Origin: an uncultured Lachnospiraceae bacterium
GTDB taxonomy: Bacteria; Bacillota; Clostridia; Lachnospirales; Lachnospiraceae
DNA: 64,000 nucleotides
NCBI GenBank assembly: GCA_910578335.1
Contig: CAJTPU010000007.1
Coordinates: 79,715-143,714, forward strand
Direction: 5' to 3'
Within the stretch, counting starts at the first letter, position 1. Each line of letters starts with the position of its first letter. The notes below the pieces were generated by a model. It made no database searches and was not told the DNA's origin. It was given only the letters and a program-made list of their open reading frames with translations. Shown here one piece after another: positions 42,687-51,962 of the stretch. A program made the position numbers and the translations under genes.

Positions 42687-43067
42687 ATGGACGAAACTTT
42701 CAGGAAGCAGATGGAGGAGAACGGAGCGGACGTGGAAACGACACTGAAGCGCTTCATGGGAAACGAAAAGATGTACATGAAGTATATTATGAAGTTCTTG
42801 GATGACAAAAATTTTGACAGTATCCGGGAAAATCTGGAAAGCCAAAATTATGAAGCGGTTTTTAACGCCGCGCACACTTTAAAGGGCGTTACGGCAAACC
42901 TTGGATTAAATCCGGTCAATGCTGCATCGGCTGAGATTTCGGAGCTGCTCAGAGGAAAAGCTGCTTCTGAGGTGGATGCAGAAAAAGTAAACGCGGTTTT
43001 TTTGGAGCTTACGGAGAGCTATGAACGCTTCAGAAAGGTTCTGGAGGCAAACAAGCCGCAGGCATAA
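42687..43067 (+). CDS. Hpt domain phosphotransfer protein
   Basis: A free-standing histidine phosphotransfer protein of 126 residues. His63 lies in NAAHTLKGVTANLGL, the standard Hpt signature, within a four-helix bundle. Such proteins pass phosphate between receiver domains. It opens the cluster of signalling genes and so could shuttle phosphate between the kinase at 44338, the receivers at 43153 and 45792, or CheA. AGGAGAGG lies before the ATG. Confidence 0.9.
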   Translation: MDETFRKQMEENGADVETTLKRFMGNEKMYMKYIMKFLDDKNFDSIRENLESQNYEAVFNAAHTLKGVTANLGLNPVNAASAEISELLRGKAASEVDAEKVNAVFLELTESYERFRKVLEANKPQA

Positions 43068-43073
43068 AATCCA

Positions 43074-43102
43074 TTGACATTTTTACGGAAGAATGGTAAC
43101 GT
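43074..43102 (+). promoter_or_regulatory. Possible internal promoter before the HD-GYP gene
   Basis: Consensus TTGACA (43074-43079), 17-bp spacer, weak TAACGT (43097-43102). Confidence 0.35.
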
Positions 43103-43152
43103 GGAAGGTGAGAAAAAGTATCATATAAAACAACAAATCAAGAGGAGAAGAT

Positions 43153-44235
43153 ATGGATAAGCGACAGATGTTGATTGTTGATGACGAAGAAGTAAATCGC
43201 ATTATACTCAGCGGTGTTTTTGAAGAAGAGTATGAGATTTTGGAGGCTTCAAACGGACAGGAAGCAAATGAGCTTCTGGCAGACAATCACAATATCGCAT
43301 TGATTCTGCTGGATATTGTGATGCCTGTATTAAACGGCTTTGGCGTGTTGAACTACATGAAGGAGCACGACCTTTTAGAGAAGATTCCTGTCATTCTGAT
43401 TACCAGCGAGGAAGCGCTTGACAGTGACGACCAGGCGTATTCTTACGGTGTTGCAGATGTTATGCATAAGCCTTTTTACCCTCATATTGTGCAGCGCAGG
43501 GCGAGAAACATTATCGAGCTGTATGACAATAAGCACAATATGGAAGCAAATCTGGAGAAGCAGGCGGACCTTATCAGGGAGCAGGAAAGAAAAATTCGGG
43601 AAAACAACGAATTTATGATTGATGCCCTCAGCTCCGTTGTAGAATTCAGAAGCCTTGAGACAGGCGAACATATCAGGCGCATCAAGTATTTTACCAGAAT
43701 TATGTTGAAATATCTGATGAAGTATTTCCCTAAGTACAATATGACGCCGGAGCTGATTGATGAGATTGCCAGAGCCTCCGCATTGCATGATATCGGAAAA
43801 ATAGGTATACCTGACGCGATTCTCTTAAAGCCGGGACGTCTTACGCCGGAAGAATTTGAAATCATGAAAACCCATACGACTATCGGCTGCGATATTCTGG
43901 AAAAGTTTAAGGATAATCAGGATAATGATTTTTACCGTCACTGCTATGATATCGTCCGTTATCACCACGAGAGATGGGACGGCGGCGGATACCCTGACCA
44001 CTTAGAGGGTGATGCGATTCCTATCAGTGCGCAGATTGTCGCGATAGCAGACGTTTATGACGCGCTGGTGAGCACAAGGGTATACAAAAGCGCTTACGCG
44101 AATAACATTGCCTATGAAATGATTATGAATGGCGAGTGCGGGCAGTTTTCACCGGATGTACTGGAGTGCTTCGGTCTTGCAAAAGAAGATTTCTTCAATA
44201 TTGTGGAAGTCATTAAGATGTTTACTTTTTCGTAA
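43153..44235 (+). CDS. Receiver-HD-GYP response regulator
   Basis: A 360-residue two-domain regulator. The receiver (residues 1-120) has the acidic pocket DDEE and the phospho-acceptor Asp54 in ILLDIVMP. A coiled linker (about 125-155) leads to an HD-GYP domain: GEHIRRI, the HD pair His212-Asp213 in LHDIGKIGIP, HTTIG, HHERWDGGGYP (GYP at 279-281) and ADVYDAL. All metal and signature residues are in place, so it should hydrolyse cyclic di-GMP or a related dinucleotide. It sits between the Hpt gene and a sensor kinase. Confidence 0.92.
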   Translation: MDKRQMLIVDDEEVNRIILSGVFEEEYEILEASNGQEANELLADNHNIALILLDIVMPVLNGFGVLNYMKEHDLLEKIPVILITSEEALDSDDQAYSYGVADVMHKPFYPHIVQRRARNIIELYDNKHNMEANLEKQADLIREQERKIRENNEFMIDALSSVVEFRSLETGEHIRRIKYFTRIMLKYLMKYFPKYNMTPELIDEIARASALHDIGKIGIPDAILLKPGRLTPEEFEIMKTHTTIGCDILEKFKDNQDNDFYRHCYDIVRYHHERWDGGGYPDHLEGDAIPISAQIVAIADVYDALVSTRVYKSAYANNIAYEMIMNGECGQFSPDVLECFGLAKEDFFNIVEVIKMFTFS

Positions 44236-44252
44236 TCTTTTGTCAAATAACA

Positions 44253-44286
44253 GGCAGCAAAAAGAGTGAGTTTTTTTGTTGCCTTT
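44253..44286 (+). terminator. Hairpin between the HD-GYP and kinase genes
   Basis: An 11-pair stem with one G-T pair (GGCAGCAAAAA at 44253-44263 with TTTTTGTTGCC at 44273-44283) followed by TTTCTTCT. It could end or weaken transcription, splitting the cluster into two units. Confidence 0.55.
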
Positions 44287-44337
44287 CTTCTGTTAGTGTG
44301 TTGAAGGCAGTATATGGCTTGTCGGGAGGTATGACAG

Positions 44338-45795
44338 ATGGAGCAGGGTGGCTGCAGCGTTTTTTCCGCTCAGGCTGCGTTGGAGATGATATTCGAGTTT
44401 GATGAATCCGGCAGAATATTCTATGCAAATGCAGAAGCGGAAAAAAAGCTGGAATATACAGGCGGTCTGTGCGGGCGGAGTGTGGTAGAGATTTTTCCGG
44501 GCGAATTTAAATCGGAGGAAAACGCATTTACGACACAATGCGCTTTTGATGAAAAGCCAAGGCAGTTTGTGGCATACCGGGGAAATTTTACTTGTTTTCC
44601 CGTGGAGGCGAAAATCCTAAAAAGCGGCTGTAAACCGGAAAAGTACGTGTGCATGGCGTATGATATGCTGGAGAAGGAGTATCTGAAGAGAGAGGTTGCA
44701 CAGGTCAGGCAGGAGGCGGAGCTTGCGCTTAAGGTAAAGTCGGAGTTTGTCGCAAATGTAACGCATGAGTTGCGCACACCGGTGAACGGTGTGCTGGGGA
44801 ATGTAAAGGAGCTGCTGTGCGAGGACGTTGACAGCCGCACCATGAAATCTCTGCGGATGATAGAGCGCTGCTGCGTGGACATGAATAAGATTATTGACAA
44901 TATTCTTGATTTTTCCAAGCTGGAGGCAGGAAAGTTTACTCTGGAACCGCGCCGTTTTCATGTCCGCGAAATGCTGGACCATGTAAAAACCACCCACTCT
45001 GCGAAAATTACGGAGAAGGGTCTGGAATTCTTTATGACGGTATCGCCCAATGTGCCGGAATATGTTATCGGCGATGAGCTTCGGATTAAGCAGATACTGA
45101 ATAATCTTTTATCAAATGCGTTAAAGTTTACTTCTGTCGGAAAGGTCAAGCTCGAGGTGTTAAAGACCGCGCAGATGGACGGCAGGACAGAATTGTTTTT
45201 TATTGTGATAGATTCCGGAATCGGCATTGACGATGCGGATAAGGATAAACTGTTTCAGAGCTTTTCGCAGGTGGATGCTTCCATTTCCAGAAGATACGGG
45301 GGCACAGGCCTGGGGCTTAACATCAGCAAGCAGCTTGTGGAGCTGATGGGCGGCAGCATCGGCGTGGAGAGCCAGAGGGGAAAAGGCAGTACATTTTCTT
45401 TCTCCATATGGGTGGATTCCTGTGAGGAGGAAAAGAATACCGTAAAGCACATGGACACCGTACATCCGTCCGGCTATATGACAGTGGAGCATGTCGACTC
45501 AGGACAGGAAGAGCGTGCGGACGGGGAAGCCGTGAAGCGGTATGGCACGCAGGAAAACAAAGAGGCACTGGGAAAAGCGCTGTCAAAGCTGATTTTGTGT
45601 GTGGAAATGGAAAATTGGGAAAAGGCAGAAATGTTTATGGATACAATCAGACAGCTTGCAGAAGGCGCACCGCATGAGGTGGGGCGCGTAATTCTCAGAC
45701 TGAAGATGGCGGTTCAGAAAGAAAACTATGAGAAGATAACAGCCGGATTCGAGGAATTAAAAAGCTTTCTGCAGGCGGAGGAGGTACACGCATGA
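44338..45795 (+). CDS. Soluble PAS-type sensor histidine kinase with C-terminal Hpt-like helices
   Basis: A 485-residue kinase without membrane segments. Residues 10-115 form a PAS-like domain; a helix (about 112-135) leads to HisKA with the phospho-accepting His143 in NVTHELRTPVNG. The ATPase domain has NNLLSNALKFT, DSGIGIDDADK and GGTGLGLNISKQLVE. The last 90 residues are helical (ALGKALSKLILCVEMENWEK onward) like the small Hpt-like domains at the end of some two-component proteins, but without the HTLKG histidine motif. No receiver is fused; instead the next gene, overlapping by four bases, supplies one. Confidence 0.88.
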   Translation: MEQGGCSVFSAQAALEMIFEFDESGRIFYANAEAEKKLEYTGGLCGRSVVEIFPGEFKSEENAFTTQCAFDEKPRQFVAYRGNFTCFPVEAKILKSGCKPEKYVCMAYDMLEKEYLKREVAQVRQEAELALKVKSEFVANVTHELRTPVNGVLGNVKELLCEDVDSRTMKSLRMIERCCVDMNKIIDNILDFSKLEAGKFTLEPRRFHVREMLDHVKTTHSAKITEKGLEFFMTVSPNVPEYVIGDELRIKQILNNLLSNALKFTSVGKVKLEVLKTAQMDGRTELFFIVIDSGIGIDDADKDKLFQSFSQVDASISRRYGGTGLGLNISKQLVELMGGSIGVESQRGKGSTFSFSIWVDSCEEEKNTVKHMDTVHPSGYMTVEHVDSGQEERADGEAVKRYGTQENKEALGKALSKLILCVEMENWEKAEMFMDTIRQLAEGAPHEVGRVILRLKMAVQKENYEKITAGFEELKSFLQAEEVHA

Positions 45796-46853
45796 CATAT
45801 AGCGGGGGGACGTCCGAAGGGGCAATGGTTCTCATTGTGGACGATGTGGAGATAAACAGGGTAATTCTGGAAGAAATCATACATAATATCGGATGCCGGA
45901 CAGCTTTGGCAGAAAATGGCGAGGAAGCGCTCAGGCTTGTAAAGGAAGTATCGCCCCAGTTGATTTTAAGTGATATTTCCATGCCGGGGATGGATGGCTA
46001 TGAGCTGTGCAGCAGGCTGAAGGAGAACGAAGAGACGCGGGAGATTCCGGTTATCTTCATCTCGGCTTTCGACGCTTCCGAGGATATTGTAGAGGGTTTT
46101 TCGCACGGCGGCGAGGATTACATCACGAAGCCGTTTATTCCCGAGGAGGTACAGGCGCGGGTCAGCGTGCATCTGAAGCTGCATGAGATGACAAGCGAGC
46201 TGAAGGCGATGAACCGCCGCCTCCAGATTTCCGTAAATGAGCAGCTTAGGCAGATGGAGCAGGAGAAAAAGAATATTCTCTATGCCCTTGCCGACATTGC
46301 GGCGAAGAATTCACTTTATGGAAAGGAGCATATCAGGCGTATCAAGGAAAACTGCAGGATACTGGCGCAGGGAATGCAGCTTTCACCCCTGTTTGAGGAA
46401 AAAATTTCGGACACTTATATTGATACCGTGGAGCTGGCGGCGCCGCTCTGCGACATTGGAAATATCGGCGTGCCGAGAGAGTTACTGCAGGCAAAGACAG
46501 AATTGTCCAAAGAGGATGCTGCTCTTGTACAGAGTCATACCAGCGTGGGCGCAAAGCTTCTGGGTGATTTGTACGGCAGCAGTGATTACAATGATTTTAT
46601 CAACATATCTGTCGAAATGATTCGCTGCCATCACGAAAGATGGGATGGACGCGGATACCCCGAAGGACTGCGAGAGGAAGAAATCCCCCTTGCGGCGCAG
46701 ATTGCAGCCGTGGTAATGCGCTATTGTGAACTGACTGCCGATGGCAGCATGGACAGAGAGAAGGCGCTTGCCGTTATGAGGGAAGAATCAGGTGTTAAAT
46801 TTAATCCCGATATTTTCGAGATATGTTGTAAAATATCACGTCAATTATGCTGA
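45792..46853 (+). CDS. Receiver with degenerate HD-GYP domain
   Basis: A 353-residue paralogue of the protein at 43153. The receiver keeps Asp61 in LILSDISMPGMDG, so it can be phosphorylated, probably by the kinase whose stop it overlaps (ATGA). In the output domain the HD pair is changed: LHDIGKIGIP of the paralogue reads LCDIGNIGVP here (Cys220 in place of the metal-binding His, and Asn in place of Lys). HTSVG and HHERWDGRGYP (288-290) remain, but the later ADVYDAL Asp is lost (VVMRYCELT). It is probably catalytically dead and may act by binding or partnering. Confidence 0.88.
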   Translation: MTYSGGTSEGAMVLIVDDVEINRVILEEIIHNIGCRTALAENGEEALRLVKEVSPQLILSDISMPGMDGYELCSRLKENEETREIPVIFISAFDASEDIVEGFSHGGEDYITKPFIPEEVQARVSVHLKLHEMTSELKAMNRRLQISVNEQLRQMEQEKKNILYALADIAAKNSLYGKEHIRRIKENCRILAQGMQLSPLFEEKISDTYIDTVELAAPLCDIGNIGVPRELLQAKTELSKEDAALVQSHTSVGAKLLGDLYGSSDYNDFINISVEMIRCHHERWDGRGYPEGLREEEIPLAAQIAAVVMRYCELTADGSMDREKALAVMREESGVKFNPDIFEICCKISRQLC

Positions 46854-46890
46854 TATAAATAAATTCATTATTTTGGCGGAGGGAAAAAAG

Positions 46891-47703
46891 GTGATAACGG
46901 ATGAGGAATTTTCAAGAATCTCGGTTTTTATGAAACAGCGCTACGGCATTGATTTAAGCCAGAAAAAGGTGATTGTGAACGGGCGTCTGGAAAATTACGT
47001 GAGGAATAACGGGTGGAAGACTTATCACGAGTATATGGATGCGGTTGAAAGTGATAAGACGGGCACACAGGAAAAAATGCTGGTGAACTTTCTGACCACG
47101 AACCATACGTATTTCATGCGTGAATTTGAACATTTTGATTTTTTTAAAAGCGTGGTGCTTCCGTGGCTGCGCACAAAAGAAAACGCCAGAAGAGACCTGC
47201 GCATCTGGTGCGGCGCAGCTTCGACCGGAGAGGAGCCGTATATGATAGCCATGGTACTGGCAGACTTTTTCGGGTTAGAGCGCGGACAGTGGGACACCAA
47301 GGTGCTTGCAACGGATATTTCCACCAAGGTGTTAAAGCAGGCAATGGCGGGGGTTTACAGCGCGGAACAGCTTAAAAATCTGCCGGAAGCGTGGAAACGG
47401 CACTTTTTCAAGGCGGTTGCCGGCGGCAGCCAGTATCAGGTGACAGAGGAGCTGAAAGAAGAAGTTTTGTTCCGCCAGTTTAACCTGATGGACCCTTTTC
47501 CCTTTAAAAAGCAAATGCACACTATATTTTTACGCAATGTTATGATATATTTTGATGAGAGGACAAAAAGTGAGCTCCTCCAGAAGGTATGCGATGCCTT
47601 GATTCCCGGCGGGTATTTGTTTATCGGAACGACGGAGACGCTTGACAGAAGCAATAAGCCGCTAGAGATTATCAAGCCGTCAATATTCAGAAAAAAGGAG
47701 TGA
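46891..47703 (+). CDS. cheR: Chemotaxis protein methyltransferase CheR
   Basis: A 270-residue SAM-dependent methyltransferase that methylates glutamates of chemoreceptors. GTG 46891 is chosen because GGAGGG lies upstream and the length then matches the family. The N-terminal helical domain (ITDEEFSRISVFMKQRYGID) is followed by FLTTNHTYFMRE, the SAM motif RIWCGAASTGEEPYMIAM (about residues 106-123), VLATDISTKVL and FLRNVMIYF. The receptor at 51963 lacks a C-terminal CheR-docking pentapeptide. Confidence 0.94.
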   Translation: MITDEEFSRISVFMKQRYGIDLSQKKVIVNGRLENYVRNNGWKTYHEYMDAVESDKTGTQEKMLVNFLTTNHTYFMREFEHFDFFKSVVLPWLRTKENARRDLRIWCGAASTGEEPYMIAMVLADFFGLERGQWDTKVLATDISTKVLKQAMAGVYSAEQLKNLPEAWKRHFFKAVAGGSQYQVTEELKEEVLFRQFNLMDPFPFKKQMHTIFLRNVMIYFDERTKSELLQKVCDALIPGGYLFIGTTETLDRSNKPLEIIKPSIFRKKE

Positions 47704-47710
47704 GTAGTTT

Positions 47711-48742
47711 ATGCAGCCAATCAAAGTTTTGGTAGTAGAGGATTCCATTGTATTCAGAGAGCTGCTTGTACAGAATCTGAACAGGGACCCTGCCATACAG
47801 GTCGTGGGAACGGCAAAGGACCCGTTTGAGGCACGGGATGCCATTTTGGCTTACAAGCCGGATGTCATGACGCTGGATGTTGAACTGCCCAGAATGAATG
47901 GAATTGAGTTTTTGAGGAAGCTGATGCCGCAGTATCCGCTGCCTGTGGTGGTAATCAGTTCATTAAGTGATAAAGTGTTTGACGCGCTCAATGCGGGAGC
48001 CGTTGATTTTGTGGCAAAGCCCGCTGTATCCAGCCGCGCGCAGTTAGAAGATTTTGTAAAAAATGAGCTCCTGGTAAAAATTAAGATAGCATCCACAGCC
48101 CGAATCAGCAATATCAAGAAAATGGTCATGGCGCATGAGGAGCAGAAGCTTGCCGCCGGAAAAGAAAAGAATCTGATTGTGGCAATCGGTGCTTCCACGG
48201 GCGGTACGGAAGCGATTCTGGCAGTGGTAAAGGAGTTTGGCACGGACATTCCCGGAATTGTGGTGGTGCAGCATATGCCTCCGGGCTTTACGGAAATGTA
48301 TGCCAAGCGTCTGAATGACCAGTGCCGGATTCGTGTGAAGGAGGCGCAGACCGGAGACAGGGTGATGCCCGGCAGTATGCTGATTGCCCCGGGTGGTGAC
48401 ATGCACATGCAGCTTGTCAAGGTCAACGGCGTTTATCAGGTGGAATGCAAGCGCGGTCCCAAGGTCAACGGGCATTGTCCCTCCGTTGAGGTGCTGTTTG
48501 AATCCGTTGCCAGAGTGGCGGGCGCCAATGCAGTCGGCATTATTCTGACCGGTATGGGCGGCGACGGCGCAAAGGGGCTTCTGTCCATGAGAAAGGCAGG
48601 AGCAAGAACCATCGGACAGGACGAGTCAACCTGCGTGGTTTACGGTATGCCTAAGGTGGCATATGACTTGGGAGCAGTTGAGTATCAGGAAAAGTTGTCC
48701 GATATCCCTAACAGGACATATGCATTATTAAATAAAATGTAA
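47711..48742 (+). CDS. cheB: Chemotaxis response regulator methylesterase CheB
   Basis: A 343-residue two-domain enzyme that removes methyl groups from receptors when phosphorylated by CheA. The receiver carries Asp56 in VMTLDVELPRMNG. The esterase triad is visible: Ser162 in GASTGGT, His188 in VVQHMPPGFT and Asp285 in GMGGDGAKGL. It follows cheR by seven bases. Full length, all key residues present. Confidence 0.95.
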   Translation: MQPIKVLVVEDSIVFRELLVQNLNRDPAIQVVGTAKDPFEARDAILAYKPDVMTLDVELPRMNGIEFLRKLMPQYPLPVVVISSLSDKVFDALNAGAVDFVAKPAVSSRAQLEDFVKNELLVKIKIASTARISNIKKMVMAHEEQKLAAGKEKNLIVAIGASTGGTEAILAVVKEFGTDIPGIVVVQHMPPGFTEMYAKRLNDQCRIRVKEAQTGDRVMPGSMLIAPGGDMHMQLVKVNGVYQVECKRGPKVNGHCPSVEVLFESVARVAGANAVGIILTGMGGDGAKGLLSMRKAGARTIGQDESTCVVYGMPKVAYDLGAVEYQEKLSDIPNRTYALLNKM

Positions 48743-48754
48743 AGGAGAGAAAGC

Positions 48755-49147
48755 ATGAAGATACTGTTGGCAGAAGACGATTTTGTAACAAGGAAGTTTA
48801 TGGTGAATTTCCTGTCAAAGTACGGTGAGTGTGATGTGACCGTGGATGGCATGGAGGCAGTGGATGCGTTTATGATGGCGTTGGAGGACGGAGAGCCTTA
48901 CGATTTGGTATGTCTTGACATTATGATGCCGGTCATGGACGGTTATCAGTCCCTTGTGGGTATCCGGAATCTGGAGAAGGAAAGAAACGTACCTGCGGAT
49001 AAGGCGGTCAAGGTGATTATGACTACCGCGCTGAATGACGAAAAGAATGTGAAAATGGCATTCGAGCTGGGCTGTACCGTATATTCCGGAAAGCCTATTG
49101 ACCAGGACAGATTTGAGCAGGCATTAAAAAAGCTTGAATTGATTTAA
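48755..49147 (+). CDS. CheY-like single-domain response regulator
   Basis: A 130-residue stand-alone receiver. The acidic pair is in LAEDDF, the phospho-acceptor is Asp55 in LVCLDIMMPVMDGYQ, Thr is in MTTALND and the Lys in VYSGKPID. It lies between cheB and cheA, so CheA is the likely phosphodonor. The order (no flagellar genes near) leaves open whether its target is the flagellar switch or some other partner. AAGGAGAG before the ATG. Confidence 0.92.
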   Translation: MKILLAEDDFVTRKFMVNFLSKYGECDVTVDGMEAVDAFMMALEDGEPYDLVCLDIMMPVMDGYQSLVGIRNLEKERNVPADKAVKVIMTTALNDEKNVKMAFELGCTVYSGKPIDQDRFEQALKKLELI

Positions 49148-49185
49148 TAAAAGAATACATCAGAATAGGCAGAAAGGAGTAGGAT

Positions 49186-51357
49186 ATGGCTGAGGAATTT
49201 AACACAGAAGGCATGTTGGATATGTATCTGTTTGAGAACGAGCAGTTGCTTGAACAGCTTCAGGACAGAGTTCTGGAGCAAAAAGATGCGGAATGCTTTG
49301 ACGAAGACAGCATAAATGAAATATTCAGAACCATGCATACCATTAAAGGCTCATCCGGTATCATGATGTTCGACAATATAACGGCTGTCTCTCATAAGCT
49401 GGAAGATGTCTTCTTCTATTTGAGAGAATCCCACCCTGAAAACGTACCGCATTTGGATTTGGTGGAACACGTACTGGAAGTAGCGGATTTTATCTCAAAT
49501 GAAATGGATAAGATTCGCAGCGGCAGTCCGGTAGACGGCGATGCCAGCGAGATTATCGCAGGACTTGACAAGTTTTTGAACATGCTGAAAAAAGGCATAA
49601 AAAAGGAGGGCGCAGAACCGCCGCCAGTAAATGTGCATGAGGAGCCGAAGCAGTTTTATATTGCTCCCGTGGCGACAAGTGCAAGCCGTTTTTATAAGAT
49701 TTATATTACCTTCTTTCCGGAGACGGAAATGGCAAATGTACATGCCTACAAGACGGTATATGCGCTGAAGGAAATTGCGGAAGATTTGCTTTATTCTCCG
49801 GAGGACATTATTGCTGACGAGGGAAGCGCAGAGCAGATTTTAAAAGAAGGCTTCCGTATTTTGCTGCAGGCGCAGTGCAGTGAAGATGAAATCCGCGAAG
49901 TCATCGGCGTAGGCTATGACATTAAAAATGTAGACATTTTTGAGTGCAAGGCAGAAGAATTCCTGCAGGGCTTTGACTTTGGCGACGACACGCAGGCTGC
50001 GCAGATTGATTTGGAATCCAGCGTGGAAGAAATTGAAAGCAAGGCGCAGGCAGAGCAGAAGCAGGAAGAGCAGGGAGAAAAGGAAGAAAAAGAGCCTGCA
50101 AAGCCGAAGATTGCGCCCGGTGATTTTGTTATCAAATCCAAGGAGCCCGGCAAGCATAAAACGCTGGCAAAGGATAAAAACAAAGGTGAAAAAGCCGCCT
50201 TTATCAGCGTGAATGTCAATAAGATGGACCAGTTGATGGAACTGATTGGCGAGCTGGTTATTTCGGAATCGGTTGTTTTGCAGAGTCCCGACCTGAAGGT
50301 ACCCGGGTTGAACCTTAACAATTTCAATAAGGCGGCGTCGCAGCTTGCAAAGATTTCTACCGATTTGCAGAATGTGATTATGTCCATGCGAATGGTTTCC
50401 CTGACGAACACCTTCCAGAAGATGAACAGAATTGTGTTTGACGTGTCGAGGAAGCTGGGCAAGGACATTGAGTTTGAAATGCTGGGCGAGCATACCGAAG
50501 TGGATAAGAATATTATCGAGCATATCTCCGACCCGCTTATGCATATGGTTCGAAATGCCGTGGACCATGGCATTGAGACCAATGAGGAGCGTGCAGAAAG
50601 CGGAAAGCCGGATAAGGGCAAGGTAATTCTTTCGGCGAGAACCGAGGCTGGCAAAGTGTGGATTAGCGTGGAGGACAACGGAAAGGGTCTTGACAGGGAA
50701 AAAATCCTTGCAAAGGCGCGCAAGCAGGGATTGCTTGACGATGGCAAATCCGATGCCGCTTACACGGACAAAGAAGTATACCAGTTTATCACACTGCCCG
50801 GCTTTTCTACCAACGAGCAGGTTACGGAATACTCAGGACGAGGCGTGGGAATGGACGTCGTGGTACAGAGTATTCAGGCAATCGGCGGTACGCTGGATAT
50901 TGAAAGTACGGCAGGCATGGGTACTGTTATGAGCTTAAAGATTCCGCTGACTCTGGCGATTATCAACGGCATTGTGCTGGAGACGGGCAATTCGTCCTTT
51001 GTTATGGAAACCAGCGCGATTAAAGAGTTTGTCAGCGTCAAAGAGAATATGATGATTCGGGAGCCGAATGGCGACGAGTACGTTATGATTCGCGGGGAAT
51101 GTTTCCCTGTGCGCAGGCTCGGAAAATGGTATGGCATGAGCGCATACAAAGAATCCGTCGAGGATGGCATGATGCTGATTCTCGAAGTGGAGGACAAGAA
51201 AGTCTGTCTGTTTGTCGATAAGTTGGTCGGCGAACAGGAGATAGTGGTGAAGCCGATTCCTTCCTATATCAAGAAAGTAAAAGGGTTGTCCGGCTGTACG
51301 CAGCTTGGTGATGGCAGCATTGCACTGATTTTGGACCCCGCCGGATTGTTGGAATAA
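49186..51357 (+). CDS. cheA: Chemotaxis histidine kinase CheA
   Basis: A 723-residue CheA. Domains in order: P1 Hpt (residues 1-115) with the phospho-accepting His51 in FRTMHTIKGSSG; a P2-like CheY-binding domain (about 160-265, KIYITFFPETEMANVHAYKT); a charged Gln/Glu/Lys linker (about 285-320); P3 dimerisation (VNVNKMDQLMELIGELVISE); P4 kinase with MVRNAVDHGIET and GRGVGMDVV; and P5 CheW-like regulatory domain to the end. Single Hpt, complete, standard length range. Works with CheW and the receptor next to it. Confidence 0.96.
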   Translation: MAEEFNTEGMLDMYLFENEQLLEQLQDRVLEQKDAECFDEDSINEIFRTMHTIKGSSGIMMFDNITAVSHKLEDVFFYLRESHPENVPHLDLVEHVLEVADFISNEMDKIRSGSPVDGDASEIIAGLDKFLNMLKKGIKKEGAEPPPVNVHEEPKQFYIAPVATSASRFYKIYITFFPETEMANVHAYKTVYALKEIAEDLLYSPEDIIADEGSAEQILKEGFRILLQAQCSEDEIREVIGVGYDIKNVDIFECKAEEFLQGFDFGDDTQAAQIDLESSVEEIESKAQAEQKQEEQGEKEEKEPAKPKIAPGDFVIKSKEPGKHKTLAKDKNKGEKAAFISVNVNKMDQLMELIGELVISESVVLQSPDLKVPGLNLNNFNKAASQLAKISTDLQNVIMSMRMVSLTNTFQKMNRIVFDVSRKLGKDIEFEMLGEHTEVDKNIIEHISDPLMHMVRNAVDHGIETNEERAESGKPDKGKVILSARTEAGKVWISVEDNGKGLDREKILAKARKQGLLDDGKSDAAYTDKEVYQFITLPGFSTNEQVTEYSGRGVGMDVVVQSIQAIGGTLDIESTAGMGTVMSLKIPLTLAIINGIVLETGNSSFVMETSAIKEFVSVKENMMIREPNGDEYVMIRGECFPVRRLGKWYGMSAYKESVEDGMMLILEVEDKKVCLFVDKLVGEQEIVVKPIPSYIKKVKGLSGCTQLGDGSIALILDPAGLLE

Positions 51358-51383
51358 AATAAACAGAAAGGAATAGGACATTT

Positions 51384-51929
51384 ATGAGTGAAACCAGCGA
51401 ATTGAAGGGACGGACAGAAGAAGGTCAGAGTGCTGCCAATGAGCGTGATGCGCAAAAGGGTAAGTATATGACTTTTAAGTCCGGAAACGAGTACTACGGG
51501 TTGAAAATCCAGTATGTAAAAGAAATTATTCAGTTTCAGACGATTACGGCTATTCCTGAAACGGAAAATTATATCAAAGGACTTATCAATCTGCGTGGAA
51601 AGGTAATTCCGGTTATCGATGTCCGGCTGCGTTTTAAGCAGGAGCCAATCGAGTATGATGACCGGACTTGCATTATGGTTGTCAATGTAAAATCTACAAC
51701 CGTCGGTCTGATTGTAGAAAAAATTGCAGAAGTGGTTGAAATCAAAGAAGAAAATATCCTGCCGCCGCCGTCCATCGGACGTATGGAAAAAGGACAGAAC
51801 AAATATGTCTATGGCATTGGTAAGGTAGGAGATGCCGTGAAACTGCTTTTGGACCCGGATAAACTGCTGAATGATGAAGATATGTCGGCAGCGGACCAGT
51901 CGGATGATATGCTTTTGGAAGAGGAATGA
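51384..51929 (+). CDS. cheW: Chemotaxis coupling protein CheW
   Basis: A 181-residue adaptor linking receptors to CheA. After a polar N-terminal extension of about 25 residues the SH3-like CheW fold begins (KYMTFKSGNEYYGLKIQYVK), with IKGLINLRGKVIPVIDVRLR in the middle and LLLDPDKLL near the end. It follows cheA by 26 bp and precedes the receptor gene. The acidic C-terminal tail (about 15 residues) is extra. Confidence 0.95.
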   Translation: MSETSELKGRTEEGQSAANERDAQKGKYMTFKSGNEYYGLKIQYVKEIIQFQTITAIPETENYIKGLINLRGKVIPVIDVRLRFKQEPIEYDDRTCIMVVNVKSTTVGLIVEKIAEVVEIKEENILPPPSIGRMEKGQNKYVYGIGKVGDAVKLLLDPDKLLNDEDMSAADQSDDMLLEEE

Positions 51930-51962
51930 TTTATTCAAAATAAGAAGGAGAGGTAGAAAATT

